64,000 nucleotides of DNA from Desmodus rotundus (taxonomy: Eukaryota; Chordata; Mammalia; Chiroptera; Phyllostomidae), in the NCBI RefSeq assembly GCF_022682495.2, contig NW_026527269.1, forward strand, positions 558,001-622,000, in the 5' to 3' direction. Position numbers and translations under genes: made by a program. Numbering within the stretch: the stretch's first letter is position 1; every line of letters begins with the position of its first letter. This document shows, in pieces, positions 26,601 to 39,986 of the stretch. The notes beneath the pieces were generated by a model that saw only the letters and a list, made by a program, of their open reading frames with translations, made no database searches and was not told where the DNA came from.

Positions 26601-28812
26601 TGGAGACCATTGTGCTCAGATCCTGTCCCACAAGATTCTAGACCCTGACACACCACTTTCTAGAATGCAGTATCCAAGGCAACCGTATCCTTGGAAACCG
26701 AATCCTAGGAACCCGCTTATATCTCTAGACCATTGTCCTTAGAACCCATCTCTCAAGATTCTAGATTCTGACACACCACATTCTAGAATGCAGAATAAGA
26801 GGCAACCGTATCCTTGGAAACCGTATCCTAGGAAACCGCTTATATCTGGAGGCCATTGTGCTCAGAACCGGCAGCACCATATTCTAGATCCTGACACAAC
26901 ACATTATAGTACCCAGTATCCAAGGAAACCGTATCCTTGGAAACCGTATCCTAGGAAACCCCTTATATCTGGGGCCATTTTGCTCAGAACCAGCCCCACA
27001 AGATTCTAGATCCTGACACACCGCATTCTAGAATGCAGTATCCAAGGCTACCGTATCCTTAGAAACCGTATCCTAGAAAACCGCTTATCTCAGGAGGCCG
27101 TTGTGCTCAGAACCAGCCCCAAAAGATTCTAGATCCTGACACACCGCATTCTAGAATGCAGTATCCAAGGCAACCGTATCCTTGGAAACCGTATCCAGGG
27201 AACCGCTTATCTCAGGAGGCCATTGTGCTCAGAACCCGCACCACAAGATTCTAGATCCAGACACACCGCATTCTAGAATGCAGTAACCAAGGCACCGTAT
27301 CCTTGGAAACCGTATCCTAGGAAACGGCTTATCTCAGGAGGCCGTTGTGCTCAGAACCCGCACCACAAGATTCTAGATCCTGACACACCGCATTCTAGAA
27401 TGCAGTAACCAAGGCAACCGTATCCTTGGAAATCGTATCCTAGGAAACCGCTTATCTCAGGAGGCCGTTGTGCTCAGAACCCGCACCACAAGATTCTAGA
27501 TCCTGACACACCGCATTCTAGAATGCAGTAACCAAGGCACCGTATCCTTGGAAACCGTATCCTAGGAAACCGCTTATCTCAGGAGGCCGTTGTGCTCAGA
27601 ACCAGCACCACAAGATTCTAGATCCTGACACACCGCATTCTAGAATGCAGTAACCAAGGCAACCGTATCCTTGGAAACCGTATCCTAGGAAACCGCTTAT
27701 CTCAGGAGGCCGTTGTGCTCAGAATCGGCACCACAAGATTCTAGATCCTGACACACCGCATTCTAGAATGCAGTAACCAAGGCAACCGTAATCTTGGAAA
27801 CCGTATCCTAGGAAACCGCTTATCTCAGGAGGCCGGTGTGCTCAGAACCCGGCGCACAAGATTATAGATCCTGAACTCCACAATCTAGAAAGCCGTATGC
27901 AAGGCAACCGTATCCTTGAGGACCGAATCCTAGTAAACCGCGTATCCCTGGAGACCATTGTGCTCAGATCCTGTCCCACAAGATTCTAGACCCTGACACA
28001 CCACTTTCTAGAATGCAGTATCCAAGGCAACCGTATCCTTGGAAACCGAATCCTAGGAACCCGCTTATATCTCTAGACCATTGTCCTTAGAACCCATCTC
28101 TCAAGATTCTAGATTCTGACACACCACATTCTAGAATGCAGAATAAGAGGCAACCGTATCCTTGGAAACCGTATCCTAGGAAACCGCTTATATCTGGAGG
28201 CCATTGTGCTCAGAACCGGCAGCACCATATTCTAGATCCTGACACAACACATTATAGTACCCAGTATCCAAGGAAACCGTATCCTTGGAAACCGTATCCT
28301 AGGAAACCCCTTATATCTGGGGCCATTTTGCTCAGAACCAGCCCCACAAGATTCTAGATCCTGACACACCGCATTCTAGAATGCAGTATCCAAGGCTACC
28401 GTATCCTTAGAAACCGTATCCTAGAAAACCGCTTATCTCAGGAGGCCGTTGTGCTCAGAACCAGCCCCAAAAGATTCTAGATCCTGACACACCGCATTCT
28501 AGAATGCAGTATCCAAGGCAACCGTATCCTTGGAAACCGTATCCAGGGAACCGCTTATCTCAGGAGGCCATTGTGCTCAGAACCCGCACCACAAGATTCT
28601 AGATCCAGACACACCGCATTCTAGAATGCAGTAACCAAGGCACCGTATCCTTGGAAACCGTATCCTAGGAAACGGCTTATCTCAGGAGGCCGTTGTGCTC
28701 AGAACCCGCACCACAAGATTCTAGATCCTGACACACCGCATTCTAGAATGCAGTAACCAAGGCAACCGTATCCTTGGAAATCGTATCCTAGGAAACCGCT
28801 TATCTCAGGAGG
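23665..28812 (+). repeat. 5148-bp tandem duplication, copy 1
   Basis: This 5148-bp unit contains the end of block A plus a three-copy 1348-bp array. Everything in it returns 5148 bp further on. Fixed points are CGGTATCATTGG at 24232 and 29380, and the GAATGCAGAATAAGAGG monomer starting at 25438 and 30586. Private single-base differences were seen at 26011, 23913/29061 and 24293/29441. Confidence 0.88.
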
Positions 28813-28814
28813 CC
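24780..28814 (+). repeat. 1348-bp higher-order repeat array 1, 3 copies
   Basis: An eleven-monomer unit (eleven times 123 minus 5) starts at about 24780, 26128 and 27476. Diagnostic monomers are CGTAATCTTGG, GAACTCCACAATCTAG, CTTGAGGACCGAATCC, GCAGAATAAGAGGC and ACAACACATTATAGTACCC. About four of the eleven monomers are diverged, so the unit is easy to follow. The unit length is not a multiple of three. Confidence 0.9.
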
Positions 28815-31800
28815 ATTGTGCTCAGAACCCGCACCACAAGATTCTAGATCCTGACACACCGCATTCTAGAATGCAGTATCCAAGGCAACCGTATCCTTGG
28901 AAACCGTATCCTAGGAAACGGCTTATCTCAGGAGGCCATTGTGCTCAGAACCCGCACCACAAGATTCTAGATCCTGACACACCGAATTCTAGAATGCCTT
29001 ATCCAAGGCAACCGTATCCTTGGAAACCGTATCCTAGGAAACCGCTTATCTCAGGAGGCCGTTGTGCTCAGAACCCCCACCACAAGATTCTAGATCCTGA
29101 CACACCGCATTCTAGAATGCAGTATCCAAGGCAACCGTATCCTTGGAAACCGTATCCAAGGAAACGGCTTATCTCAGGAGGCCGTTTGCTCAGAACCCGC
29201 ACCGCAAGATTCTAGATCCTGACACACCGCATTCTAGAATGCAGTAACCAAGGCAACCGTATCCTTGGAAACCGTATCCTAGGAAACCGCTTATCTCAGG
29301 AGGCCGTTGTGCTCAGAACCCGCACCACAAGATTCTAGATCCTGACACACCGCATTCTAGAATGCAGTAACCAAGGCAACGGTATCATTGGAACCCGTAT
29401 CCTAGGAAACCGCTTATCTCAGGAGGCCGTTGTGCTCAGAACCCGCACCACAAGATTCTAGATCCTGACAAACCGAATTCTCGAATGCAGTAACCAAGGC
29501 AACCGTATCCTTGGAAGCCGTATCCTTGGAAACCGCTTATCTCAGGAGGCCGTTGTGCTCAGAACCCGCACCACAAGATTCTAGATCCTGACACACCACA
29601 TTCTAGAATGCAGTAACCAAGGCACCGTATCCTTGGAAACGGTATCCTAGGAAGCGGCTTACTCTGGAGGCCATTGTGCTCAGAACCCGCAACACAAGAT
29701 TCTAGATCCTGACACACCGCATTCTAGAATGCAGTATCCAAGGCAACCGTATCCTTGAAAACCGTATCCTAGGAAACCGCTTATCTCAGGAGGCCGTTGT
29801 GCTCAGAACCCGCACCACAAGATTCTAGATCCTGACACACTGCATTCTAGAATGCAGTAACCAAGGCAACCGTATCCTTGGAAACCGTATCCTAGGAAAC
29901 CGCTTATCTCAGGGGGCCATTGTGCTCAGAACCCGCACCACAAGATTCTAGATCCTGACACACCGCATTCTAGAATGCAGTAACCAAGGCACCGTATCCT
30001 TGGAAACCGTATCCTAGGAAACCGCTTATCTCAGGAGGCCGTTGTGCTCAGAACCAGCACCACAAGATTCTAGATCCTGACACACCGCATTCTAGAATGC
30101 AGTAACCAAGGCAACCGTATCCTTGGAAACCGTATCCTAGGAAACCGCTTATCTCAGGAGGCCGTTGTGCTCAGAATCGGCACCACAAGATTCTAGATCC
30201 TGACACACCGCATTCTAGAATGCAGTAACCAAGGCAACCGTAATCTTGGAAACCGTATCCTAGGAAACCGCTTATCTCAGGAGGCCGGTGTGCTCAGAAC
30301 CCGGCGCACAAGATTATAGATCCTGAACTCCACAATCTAGAAAGCCGTATGCAAGGCAACCGTATCCTTGAGGACCGAATCCTAGTAAACCGCGTATCCC
30401 TGGAGACCATTGTGCTCAGATCCTGTCCCACAAGATTCTAGACCCTGACACACCACTTTCTAGAATGCAGTATCCAAGGCAACCGTATCCTTGGAAACCG
30501 AATCCTAGGAACCCGCTTATATCTCTAGACCATTGTCCTTAGAACCCATCTCTCAAGATTCTAGATTCTGACACACCACATTCTAGAATGCAGAATAAGA
30601 GGCAACCGTATCCTTGGAAACCGTATCCTAGGAAACCGCTTATATCTGGAGGCCATTGTGCTCAGAACCGGCAGCACCATATTCTAGATCCTGACACAAC
30701 ACATTATAGTACCCAGTATCCAAGGAAACCGTATCCTTGGAAACCGTATCCTAGGAAACCCCTTATATCTGGGGCCATTTTGCTCAGAACCAGCCCCACA
30801 AGATTCTAGATCCTGACACACCGCATTCTAGAATGCAGTATCCAAGGCTACCGTATCCTTAGAAACCGTATCCTAGAAAACCGCTTATCTCAGGAGGCCG
30901 TTGTGCTCAGAACCAGCCCCAAAAGATTCTAGATCCTGACACACCGCATTCTAGAATGCAGTATCCAAGGCAACCGTATCCTTGGAAACCGTATCCAGGG
31001 AACCGCTTATCTCAGGAGGCCATTGTGCTCAGAACCCGCACCACAAGATTCTAGATCCAGACACACCGCATTCTAGAATGCAGTAACCAAGGCACCGTAT
31101 CCTTGGAAACCGTATCCTAGGAAACGGCTTATCTCAGGAGGCCGTTGTGCTCAGAACCCGCACCACAAGATTCTAGATCCTGACACACCGCATTCTAGAA
31201 TGCAGTAACCAAGGCAACCGTATCCTTGGAAATCGTATCCTAGGAAACCGCTTATCTCAGGAGGCCGTTGTGCTCAGAACCCGCACCACAAGATTCTAGA
31301 TCCTGACACACCGCATTCTAGAATGCAGTAACCAAGGCACCGTATCCTTGGAAACCGTATCCTAGGAAACCGCTTATCTCAGGAGGCCGTTGTGCTCAGA
31401 ACCAGCACCACAAGATTCTAGATCCTGACACACCGCATTCTAGAATGCAGTAACCAAGGCAACCGTATCCTTGGAAACCGTATCCTAGGAAACCGCTTAT
31501 CTCAGGAGGCCGTTGTGCTCAGAATCGGCACCACAAGATTCTAGATCCTGACACACCGCATTCTAGAATGCAGTAACCAAGGCAACCGTAATCTTGGAAA
31601 CCGTATCCTAGGAAACCGCTTATCTCAGGAGGCCGGTGTGCTCAGAACCCGGCGCACAAGATTATAGATCCTGAACTCCACAATCTAGAAAGCCGTATGC
31701 AAGGCAACCGTATCCTTGAGGACCGAATCCTAGTAAACCGCGTATCCCTGGAGACCATTGTGCTCAGATCCTGTCCCACAAGATTCTAGACCCTGACACA

Positions 31801-33960
31801 CCACTTTCTAGAATGCAGTATCCAAGGCAACCGTATCCTTGGAAACCGAATCCTAGGAACCCGCTTATATCTCTAGACCATTGTCCTTAGAACCCATCTC
31901 TCAAGATTCTAGATTCTGACACACCACATTCTAGAATGCAGAATAAGAGGCAACCGTATCCTTGGAAACCGTATCCTAGGAAACCGCTTATATCTGGAGG
32001 CCATTGTGCTCAGAACCGGCAGCACCATATTCTAGATCCTGACACAACACATTATAGTACCCAGTATCCAAGGAAACCGTATCCTTGGAAACCGTATCCT
32101 AGGAAACCCCTTATATCTGGGGCCATTTTGCTCAGAACCAGCCCCACAAGATTCTAGATCCTGACACACCGCATTCTAGAATGCAGTATCCAAGGCTACC
32201 GTATCCTTAGAAACCGTATCCTAGAAAACCGCTTATCTCAGGAGGCCGTTGTGCTCAGAACCAGCCCCAAAAGATTCTAGATCCTGACACACCGCATTCT
32301 AGAATGCAGTATCCAAGGCAACCGTATCCTTGGAAACCGTATCCAGGGAACCGCTTATCTCAGGAGGCCATTGTGCTCAGAACCCGCACCACAAGATTCT
32401 AGATCCAGACACACCGCATTCTAGAATGCAGTAACCAAGGCACCGTATCCTTGGAAACCGTATCCTAGGAAACGGCTTATCTCAGGAGGCCGTTGTGCTC
32501 AGAACCCGCACCACAAGATTCTAGATCCTGACACACCGCATTCTAGAATGCAGTAACCAAGGCAACCGTATCCTTGGAAATCGTATCCTAGGAAACCGCT
32601 TATCTCAGGAGGCCGTTGTGCTCAGAACCCGCACCACAAGATTCTAGATCCTGACACACCGCATTCTAGAATGCAGTAACCAAGGCACCGTATCCTTGGA
32701 AACCGTATCCTAGGAAACCGCTTATCTCAGGAGGCCGTTGTGCTCAGAACCAGCACCACAAGATTCTAGATCCTGACACACCGCATTCTAGAATGCAGTA
32801 ACCAAGGCAACCGTATCCTTGGAAACCGTATCCTAGGAAACCGCTTATCTCAGGAGGCCGTTGTGCTCAGAATCGGCACCACAAGATTCTAGATCCTGAC
32901 ACACCGCATTCTAGAATGCAGTAACCAAGGCAACCGTAATCTTGGAAACCGTATCCTAGGAAACCGCTTATCTCAGGAGGCCGGTGTGCTCAGAACCCGG
33001 CGCACAAGATTATAGATCCTGAACTCCACAATCTAGAAAGCCGTATGCAAGGCAACCGTATCCTTGAGGACCGAATCCTAGTAAACCGCGTATCCCTGGA
33101 GACCATTGTGCTCAGATCCTGTCCCACAAGATTCTAGACCCTGACACACCACTTTCTAGAATGCAGTATCCAAGGCAACCGTATCCTTGGAAACCGAATC
33201 CTAGGAACCCGCTTATATCTCTAGACCATTGTCCTTAGAACCCATCTCTCAAGATTCTAGATTCTGACACACCACATTCTAGAATGCAGAATAAGAGGCA
33301 ACCGTATCCTTGGAAACCGTATCCTAGGAAACCGCTTATATCTGGAGGCCATTGTGCTCAGAACCGGCAGCACCATATTCTAGATCCTGACACAACACAT
33401 TATAGTACCCAGTATCCAAGGAAACCGTATCCTTGGAAACCGTATCCTAGGAAACCCCTTATATCTGGGGCCATTTTGCTCAGAACCAGCCCCACAAGAT
33501 TCTAGATCCTGACACACCGCATTCTAGAATGCAGTATCCAAGGCTACCGTATCCTTAGAAACCGTATCCTAGAAAACCGCTTATCTCAGGAGGCCGTTGT
33601 GCTCAGAACCAGCCCCAAAAGATTCTAGATCCTGACACACCGCATTCTAGAATGCAGTATCCAAGGCAACCGTATCCTTGGAAACCGTATCCAGGGAACC
33701 GCTTATCTCAGGAGGCCATTGTGCTCAGAACCCGCACCACAAGATTCTAGATCCAGACACACCGCATTCTAGAATGCAGTAACCAAGGCACCGTATCCTT
33801 GGAAACCGTATCCTAGGAAACGGCTTATCTCAGGAGGCCGTTGTGCTCAGAACCCGCACCACAAGATTCTAGATCCTGACACACCGCATTCTAGAATGCA
33901 GTAACCAAGGCAACCGTATCCTTGGAAATCGTATCCTAGGAAACCGCTTATCTCAGGAGG
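28813..33960 (+). repeat. 5148-bp tandem duplication, copy 2
   Basis: Second copy, joined to the first between about 28784 and 28815, where a 1348-type monomer (AAATCGTATCC) switches to block A type (GGCCATTGTG). The 1348-bp periodicity continues past its end to about 34554, which shows the exchange occurred between misaligned 1348-bp units. Confidence 0.88.
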
Positions 33961-34554
33961 CCGTTGTGCTCAGAACCCGCACCACAAGATTCTAGATCCT
34001 GACACACCGCATTCTAGAATGCAGTAACCAAGGCACCGTATCCTTGGAAACCGTATCCTAGGAAACCGCTTATCTCAGGAGGCCGTTGTGCTCAGAACCA
34101 GCACCACAAGATTCTAGATCCTGACACACCGCATTCTAGAATGCAGTAACCAAGGCAACCGTATCCTTGGAAACCGTATCCTAGGATACCGCTTATCTCA
34201 GGAGGCCGTTGTGCTCAGAATCGGCACCACAAGATTCTAGATCCTGACACACCGCATTCTAGAATGCAGTAACCAAGGCAACCGTAATCTTGGAAACCGT
34301 ATCCTAGGAAACCGCTTATCTCAGGAGGCCGGTGTGCTCAGAACCCGGCGCACAAGATTATAGATCCTGAACTCCACAATCTAGAAAGCCGTATGCAAGG
34401 CAACCGTATCCTTGAGGACCGAATCCTAGTAAACCGCGTATCCCTGGAGACCATTGTGCTCAGATCCTGTCCCACAAGATTCTAGACCCTGACACACCAC
34501 TTTCTAGAATGCAGTATCCAAGGCAACCGTATCCTTGGAAACCGAATCCTAGGA
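29928..34554 (+). repeat. 1348-bp higher-order repeat array 2, about 3.4 copies
   Basis: Same unit as in array 1, starting at about 29928, 31276, 32624 and a partial one from 33972. A private AGGATACCGC near 34187 marks the last copy. The array stops near 34554 where AATCCTAGGAAACCGC replaces AATCCTAGGAACCCGC. Confidence 0.9.
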
Positions 34555-36984
34555 AACCGCTTATCTCAGGAGGCCGTTGTGCTCAGAACCCGCACCACAA
34601 GATTCTAGATCCTGACACACCACATTCTAGAATACAGTAACCAAGGCACCGTATCCTTGGAAACGGTATCCTAGGAAGCGGCTTACTCTGGAGGCCATTG
34701 TGCTCAGAACCCGCAACACAAGATTCTAGATCCTGACACAACGCATTCTAGAATGCAGTATCCAAGGCAACCGTATCCTTGGAAACCGTATCCTAGGAAA
34801 CCGCTTATCTCAGGAGGCCGTTGTGCTCAGAACCCGCACCACAAGATTCTAGATCCTGACACACCGCATTCTAGAATGCAGTAACCAAGGCAACCGTATC
34901 CTTGGAAACCGTATCCTAGGAAACCGCTTATATCTGGAGGCCATTGTGCTCTTAACCCGCAGCACCATATTCTAGATCCTGACACAACACATTATAGTAC
35001 CCAGTATCCAAGGAAACCGTATCCTTGGAAACCGTATCCTAGGAAACCCCTTATATCTGGACGCCATTTTGCTCAGAACCAGCCCCACAAGATTCTAGAT
35101 CCTGACACACCGCATTCTAGAATGCAGTATCCAAGGCTACCGTATCCTTAGAAACCGTATCCTAGGAAACCGCTTATCTCAGGAGGCCGTTGTGCTCAGA
35201 ACCAGCCCCACAAGATTCTAGATCCTGACACACCGCATTCTAGAATGCAGTATCCAAGGCAACCGTATCCTTGGAAACCGTATCCAGGGAACCGCTTATC
35301 TCAGGAGGCCATTGTGCTCTGAACCCGCACCACAAGATTCTAGATCCAGACACACCGCATTCTAGAATGCAGTAACCAAGGCACCGTATCCTTGGAAACC
35401 GTATCCTAGGAAACGGCTTATCTCAGGAGGCCGTTTGCTCAGAACCCGCACCACAAGATTCTAGATCCTGACACACCGCATTCTAGAATGCAGTAACCAA
35501 GGCAACCGTATCCTTGGAAACCGTATCCTAGGAAACCGCTTATCTCAGGAGGCCGTTGTGCTCAGAACCCGCACCACAAGATTCTAGATCCTGACACACC
35601 GCATTCTAGAATGCAGTAACCAAGGCAACCGTATCCTTGGAACCCGTATCCTAGGAAACCGCTTATCTCAGGAGGCCGTTGTGCTCAGAACCCGCAACAC
35701 AAGATTCTAGATCCTGACAAACCGCATTCTCGAATGCAGTAACCAAGGCAACCGTATCCTTGGAAGCCGTATCCTTGGAAACCGCTTATCTCAGGAGGCC
35801 GTTGTGCTCAGAACCCGCACCACAAGATTCTAGATCCTGACACACCACATTCTAGAATGCAGTAACCAAGGCACCGTATACTTGGAAACGGTATCCTAGG
35901 AAGCGGTTTACTCTGGAGGCCATTGTGCTCAGAACCCGCAACACAAGATTCTAGATCCTGACACACCGCATTCTAGAATGCAGTATCCAAGGCAACCGTA
36001 TCCTTGGAAACCGTATCCTAGGAAACCGCTTATCTCAGGAGGCCGTTGTGCTCAGAACCCGCACCACAAGATTCTAGATCCTGACACACCGCATTCTAGA
36101 ATGCAGTAACCAAGGCACCGTATCCTTGGAAACCGTATCCTAGGAAACCGCTTATCTCAGGAGGCCGTTGTGCTCAGAACCGGCACCACAAGATTCTAGA
36201 TCCTGACACACCGCATTCTAGAATGCAGTAACCAAGGCAACCGTATCCTTGGAAACCGTATCCTAGGAAACCGCTTGTCTCAGGAGGCCGTTGTGCTCAG
36301 AATCGGCACCACAAGATTCTAGATCCTGACACACCGCATTCTAGAATGCAGTAACCAAGGCAACCGTATCCTTGGAAACCGTATCCTAGGAAACCGCTTA
36401 TCTCAGGAGGCCGGTGTGCTCAGAACCCGGCGCACAAGATTATAGATCCTGAACTCCACAATCTAGAAAGCCGTATGCAAGGCAACCGTATCCTTTAGGA
36501 CCGAATCCTAGTAAACCGCGTATCCCTGGAGACCATTGTGCTCAGATCCTGTCCCACAAGATTCTAGACCCTGACACACCACTTTCTAGAATGCAGTATC
36601 CAAGGCAACCGTATCCTTGGAAACCGAATCCTAGGAACCCGCTTATATCTGTAGACCATTGTCCTTAGAACCCATCTCTCAAGATTCTAGATTCTGACAC
36701 ACCACATCCTAGAATGCAGAATAAGAGGCAACCGTATCCTTGGAAACCGTATCCTAGGAAACCGCTTATATCTGGAGGCCATTGTGCTCAGAACCCGCAG
36801 CACCATATTCTAGATCCTGACACAACACATTATAGTACCCAGTATCCAAGGAAACCGTATATTGGAAACCGTATCCTAGGAAACCCCTTATATTGGACGC
36901 CATTTTGCTCAGAACCAGCCCCACAAGATTCTAGATCCTGACACACCGCATTCTAGAATGCAGTATCCAAGGCTACCGTATCCT
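34555..36984 (+). repeat. Mosaic of older relatives of the 1348-bp unit and block A end
   Basis: The piece at 34555-34900 resembles 24390-24700 (CACCACATTCTAG, GGAAGCGGCTTACTC). The piece at 34920-35450 resembles 25490-26020 but with CTCTTAACCCGCAGC and GGACGCCATTTTG. The piece at 35600-36960 resembles 24230-25700, with private changes such as CCTTTAGGACC near 36493 and CGTATATTGG near 36857. These copies are visibly more different from arrays 1 and 2 than those are from each other. Confidence 0.75.
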
Positions 36985-38555
36985 TGGAAACCGTATCCAG
37001 GGAACCGCTTATCTGAGGAGGCCATTGTGCTCAGAACCCGCACCACCAGATTCTAGATCCTGACACACCGCATTCTAGAATGCAGTAACCAAGGCACCGT
37101 ATCCTTGGAAACCGTATCCTAGGAAACGGCTTACCCTGGAGGCCATTGTGCTCAGAACCCGCAACACAAGATTCTAGATCCTGACACACCGCATTCTAGA
37201 ATGCAGTATCCAAGGCAACCGTATCCTTGGAAACCGTATCCTAGGAAACCGCTTACTCTGGAGACGATTGTGCTCAGAACCCGTCCCACAAGATTCTAGA
37301 TCCTGTTACACCATATTCTAGAACACCGTATCCAAGGCAACCGTATCCTTGGAAACCATATACAAGAAACCACTTATCTCTGGAGACCATTATTTTCAGA
37401 ATCTGTTCCCAAGATTCTAGATCCTGACACACCACATTCTAGAACGCCGTATGCAAGGCAACAGTATTCTTGGAGTCCGTATCCTAGGAAACCGCGTATT
37501 CCTGTAGACTATTATTCTCTCAACCCGACCAACAATATTCTAGATCCTGACACACCACATTCTAGAACACCGTGTCCACGGCAACTGTATCCTGGAAACC
37601 CTATCCTAGGAAACCGCTTACTCTAGAGACCATAGAGCTCAGAACCCGTCCCACAAGATGCAAGATCCTGACACACCGCATTCTAGAATGCAGTATCCAA
37701 GGCAACCGTATCCTTGGAAACCGTATCCTAGGAAACCGCTTACTCTAGAGACCATAGAGCTCAGAAACCGTCCCACAAGATGCAAGATCCTGACACACCG
37801 CATTCTAGAATGCAGTATCCAAGGCAACCGTATCCTTGGAAACCGTATCCTAGGAAACCGCTTATCTCAGGAGGCCGTTGTGCTCAGAACCCGCACCACA
37901 AGATTCTAGATCCTGACACACCGCATTCTAGAATGCAGTAACCAAGGCAACCGTATCCTTGGAAACCGTATCCTAGGAAACCGCTTATCTCAGGAGGCCG
38001 TTGTGCTCAGAACCCGCACTACAAGATTCTAGATCCTGACACACCGCATTCTAGAATGCAGTAACAAAGGCACCGTATCCTTGGAAACCGTATCCTAGGA
38101 AACGGCTTACTCTGGAGGCCATTGTGGTCAGAACCCGCAACACAAGATTCGAGATCCTGACACACCGCATTCTAGAATGCAGTATCCAAGGCAACCGTAT
38201 ACTTGGAAACCGTATCCTAGGAAACCGCTTATCTCAGGAGGCCGTTGTGCTCAGAACCCGCAACACAAGATTCTAGATCCTGACACACCGCATTCCAGAA
38301 TGCAGTATCCAAGGCAACGGTATCCTTGGAAACCGTATCCTAGGAAACCGCTTATCTCAGGAGGCCGTTGTGCTCAGAACCCGCACCACAAGATTCTAGA
38401 TCCTGACACACCGCATTCTAGAATGCAGTATCCAAGGCATCCGTATCCTTGGAAACCGTATCGAGGGAACCGCTTATCTCAGGAGGCCATTGTGCTCAGA
38501 ACACGCACCACAAGATTCTAGATCCTGACACACCGCATTCTAGAATGCAGTAACC
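36985..38555 (+). repeat. Third piece of block A
   Basis: Matches 1850-3640 with an offset of 35135 bp up to about 38400 and 34889 bp after it; the 246-bp step is a loss of two monomers compared with the left copy. Shared markers include CCAGGGAACCGCTTATCTG, cassette D, AAGATTCGAGATCC near 38147 and TATCGAGGGAACCGC near 38459. Confidence 0.85.
37252..37782 (+). repeat. Diverged cassette D, copy 10
   Basis: Flanks match block A around 2117 (offset 35135), yet it has the CCATATACAAG subtype of the 977-bp array, and a private CAACAGTATTC near 37460. The mix of flank and core variants points to conversion or exchange between cassettes. Confidence 0.85.
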
Positions 38556-39898
38556 AAGGCAACCGTATCCTTGGAAACCGTATCCTAGGAAACGGCTTAC
38601 TCTGGAGGCCATTGTGCTCAGAACCCGCACCACAAGGTTCTAGATCCTGAGACACCGCATTCTAGAATGCAGTATCCAAGGCAACCGTATCCTTGGAAAC
38701 CGTATCCTAGGAAACCGCTTATCTCAGGAGGCCATTGTGCTCAGAACCCGCACCACAAGATTCTAGACCCTGACACACCGCATTCTAGAATGCAGTATCC
38801 AACGCAACCGTATCCTTGGAAACGGTATCCTAGGAAACCGCTTATCTCAGGAGGCCGTTGTGCTCAGAACCCGCACCACAAGATTCTAGATCCTGACACA
38901 CCGCATTCTCGAATGCAGTATCCAAGGCAACCGTATCATTGGAAACCGTATCCTAGGAAACGGCTTACTCTGGAGGCCATTGTGCTCAGAACCCGCAACA
39001 CAAGATTCCAGATCCTGACACACCGTATTCTAGAATGCAGTATCCAAGGCAACCGTATACTTGCATACCTTATCCTAGGAAACCGCTTATCTCAGGAGGC
39101 CGTTGTGCTCAGAACCCACACCACAAGATTCTAGATCCTGACACACCGCATTCTAGAATGCAGTAACCAAGGCAACCGTATCCTTGGAAACCGTATCCTA
39201 GGAAACCGCTTATCTCAGGAGGGTATTGTGCTCAGAAGCCGCAGCACAAGATTCTAGATCCTCACACACCGCATTCTAGAATGCAGTAACCAAGGCAACC
39301 GTATCCTTGGAAACCGTATCCTAGGAAACGGCTTACTCTGGAGGCCATTGTGCTCAGAACCCGCACCACAAGATTCTAGATCCTGACACACCGCATTCTA
39401 GAATGCAGTATCCAAGGCAACCGTATCCTTGGAAACCGTATCCAAGGAAACCGCTTATCTCAGGAGGCCATTGTGCTCAGAACCCGCACCACAAGATTCT
39501 AGATCCTGACACACCGCATTCTAGAATGCAGTAACCAAGGCAACCGTATCCTTGGAAACCGTATCCTAGGAAACGGCTTACCCTAGAGGCCATTGTGCTC
39601 AGAACCCGAACCACAAGATTCCAGATCCTGACACACCGTATTCTAGAATGCAGTATCCAAGGCAACCGTATCTTTGGAAACCTTATCCTAGGAAACCGCT
39701 TATCTCCGGAGGCCATTGTGCTCAGAACCCGCACCACAAGATTCTAGATCCTGACACACCGCATTCTAGAATGCAGTATCCAAGGCAACCGTATCCTTGG
39801 AAACCTTATCCTAGGAAACCGCTTATCTCAGGATGCCATTGTGCTCAGAACCCGCACCACAAGATTCTAGATCCTGACACACCGCATTCTAGAATGCA

Positions 39899-39938
39899 GT
39901 ATCCAAGGCAACCGTATCCTTGGAAACCGTATCCTAGG
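39899..39938 (+). other. Three GTATCCWWGG boxes phased at 15 bp
   Basis: GTATCCAAGG (39899), GTATCCTTGG (39914) and GTATCCTAGG (39929) start exactly 15 bp apart. A looser fourth relative follows in CTTATCTCAGG. The trio recurs in most monomers, with the first box often changed to GTAACCAAGG. The CCWWGG cores are StyI-type sites, and the third is an AvrII site (CCTAGG). Two readings fit: the monomer grew from a 15-bp ancestral unit, or the boxes bind a repeat-recognising protein. Only the repetition is seen; binding is inference. Confidence 0.85.
39902..39924. other. Inverted repeat, 7-bp stem and 9-nt loop
   Basis: TCCAAGG (39902-39908) pairs with CCTTGGA (39918-39924) across a 9-nt loop. 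Right after it, TCCTAGGA (39932-39939) is a perfect 8-bp palindrome. In monomers of the GTAACC type the stem shortens to 6 bp, so the common dimorphism of the array also changes the dyad. Known: dyads and non-B structures are frequent in centromeric satellites. A role here is inference. Confidence 0.8.
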
Positions 39939-39986
39939 AAACCGCTTATCTCAGGAGGCCATTGTGCTCAGAACCCGCACCACAAG

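Noticed and set aside
16135..33960. 5148 bp being exactly three times 1716 bp
   Set aside because: The 5148-bp unit is built from a 1348-bp array plus a piece of block A, not from three 1716-bp units, so the ratio looks like chance.
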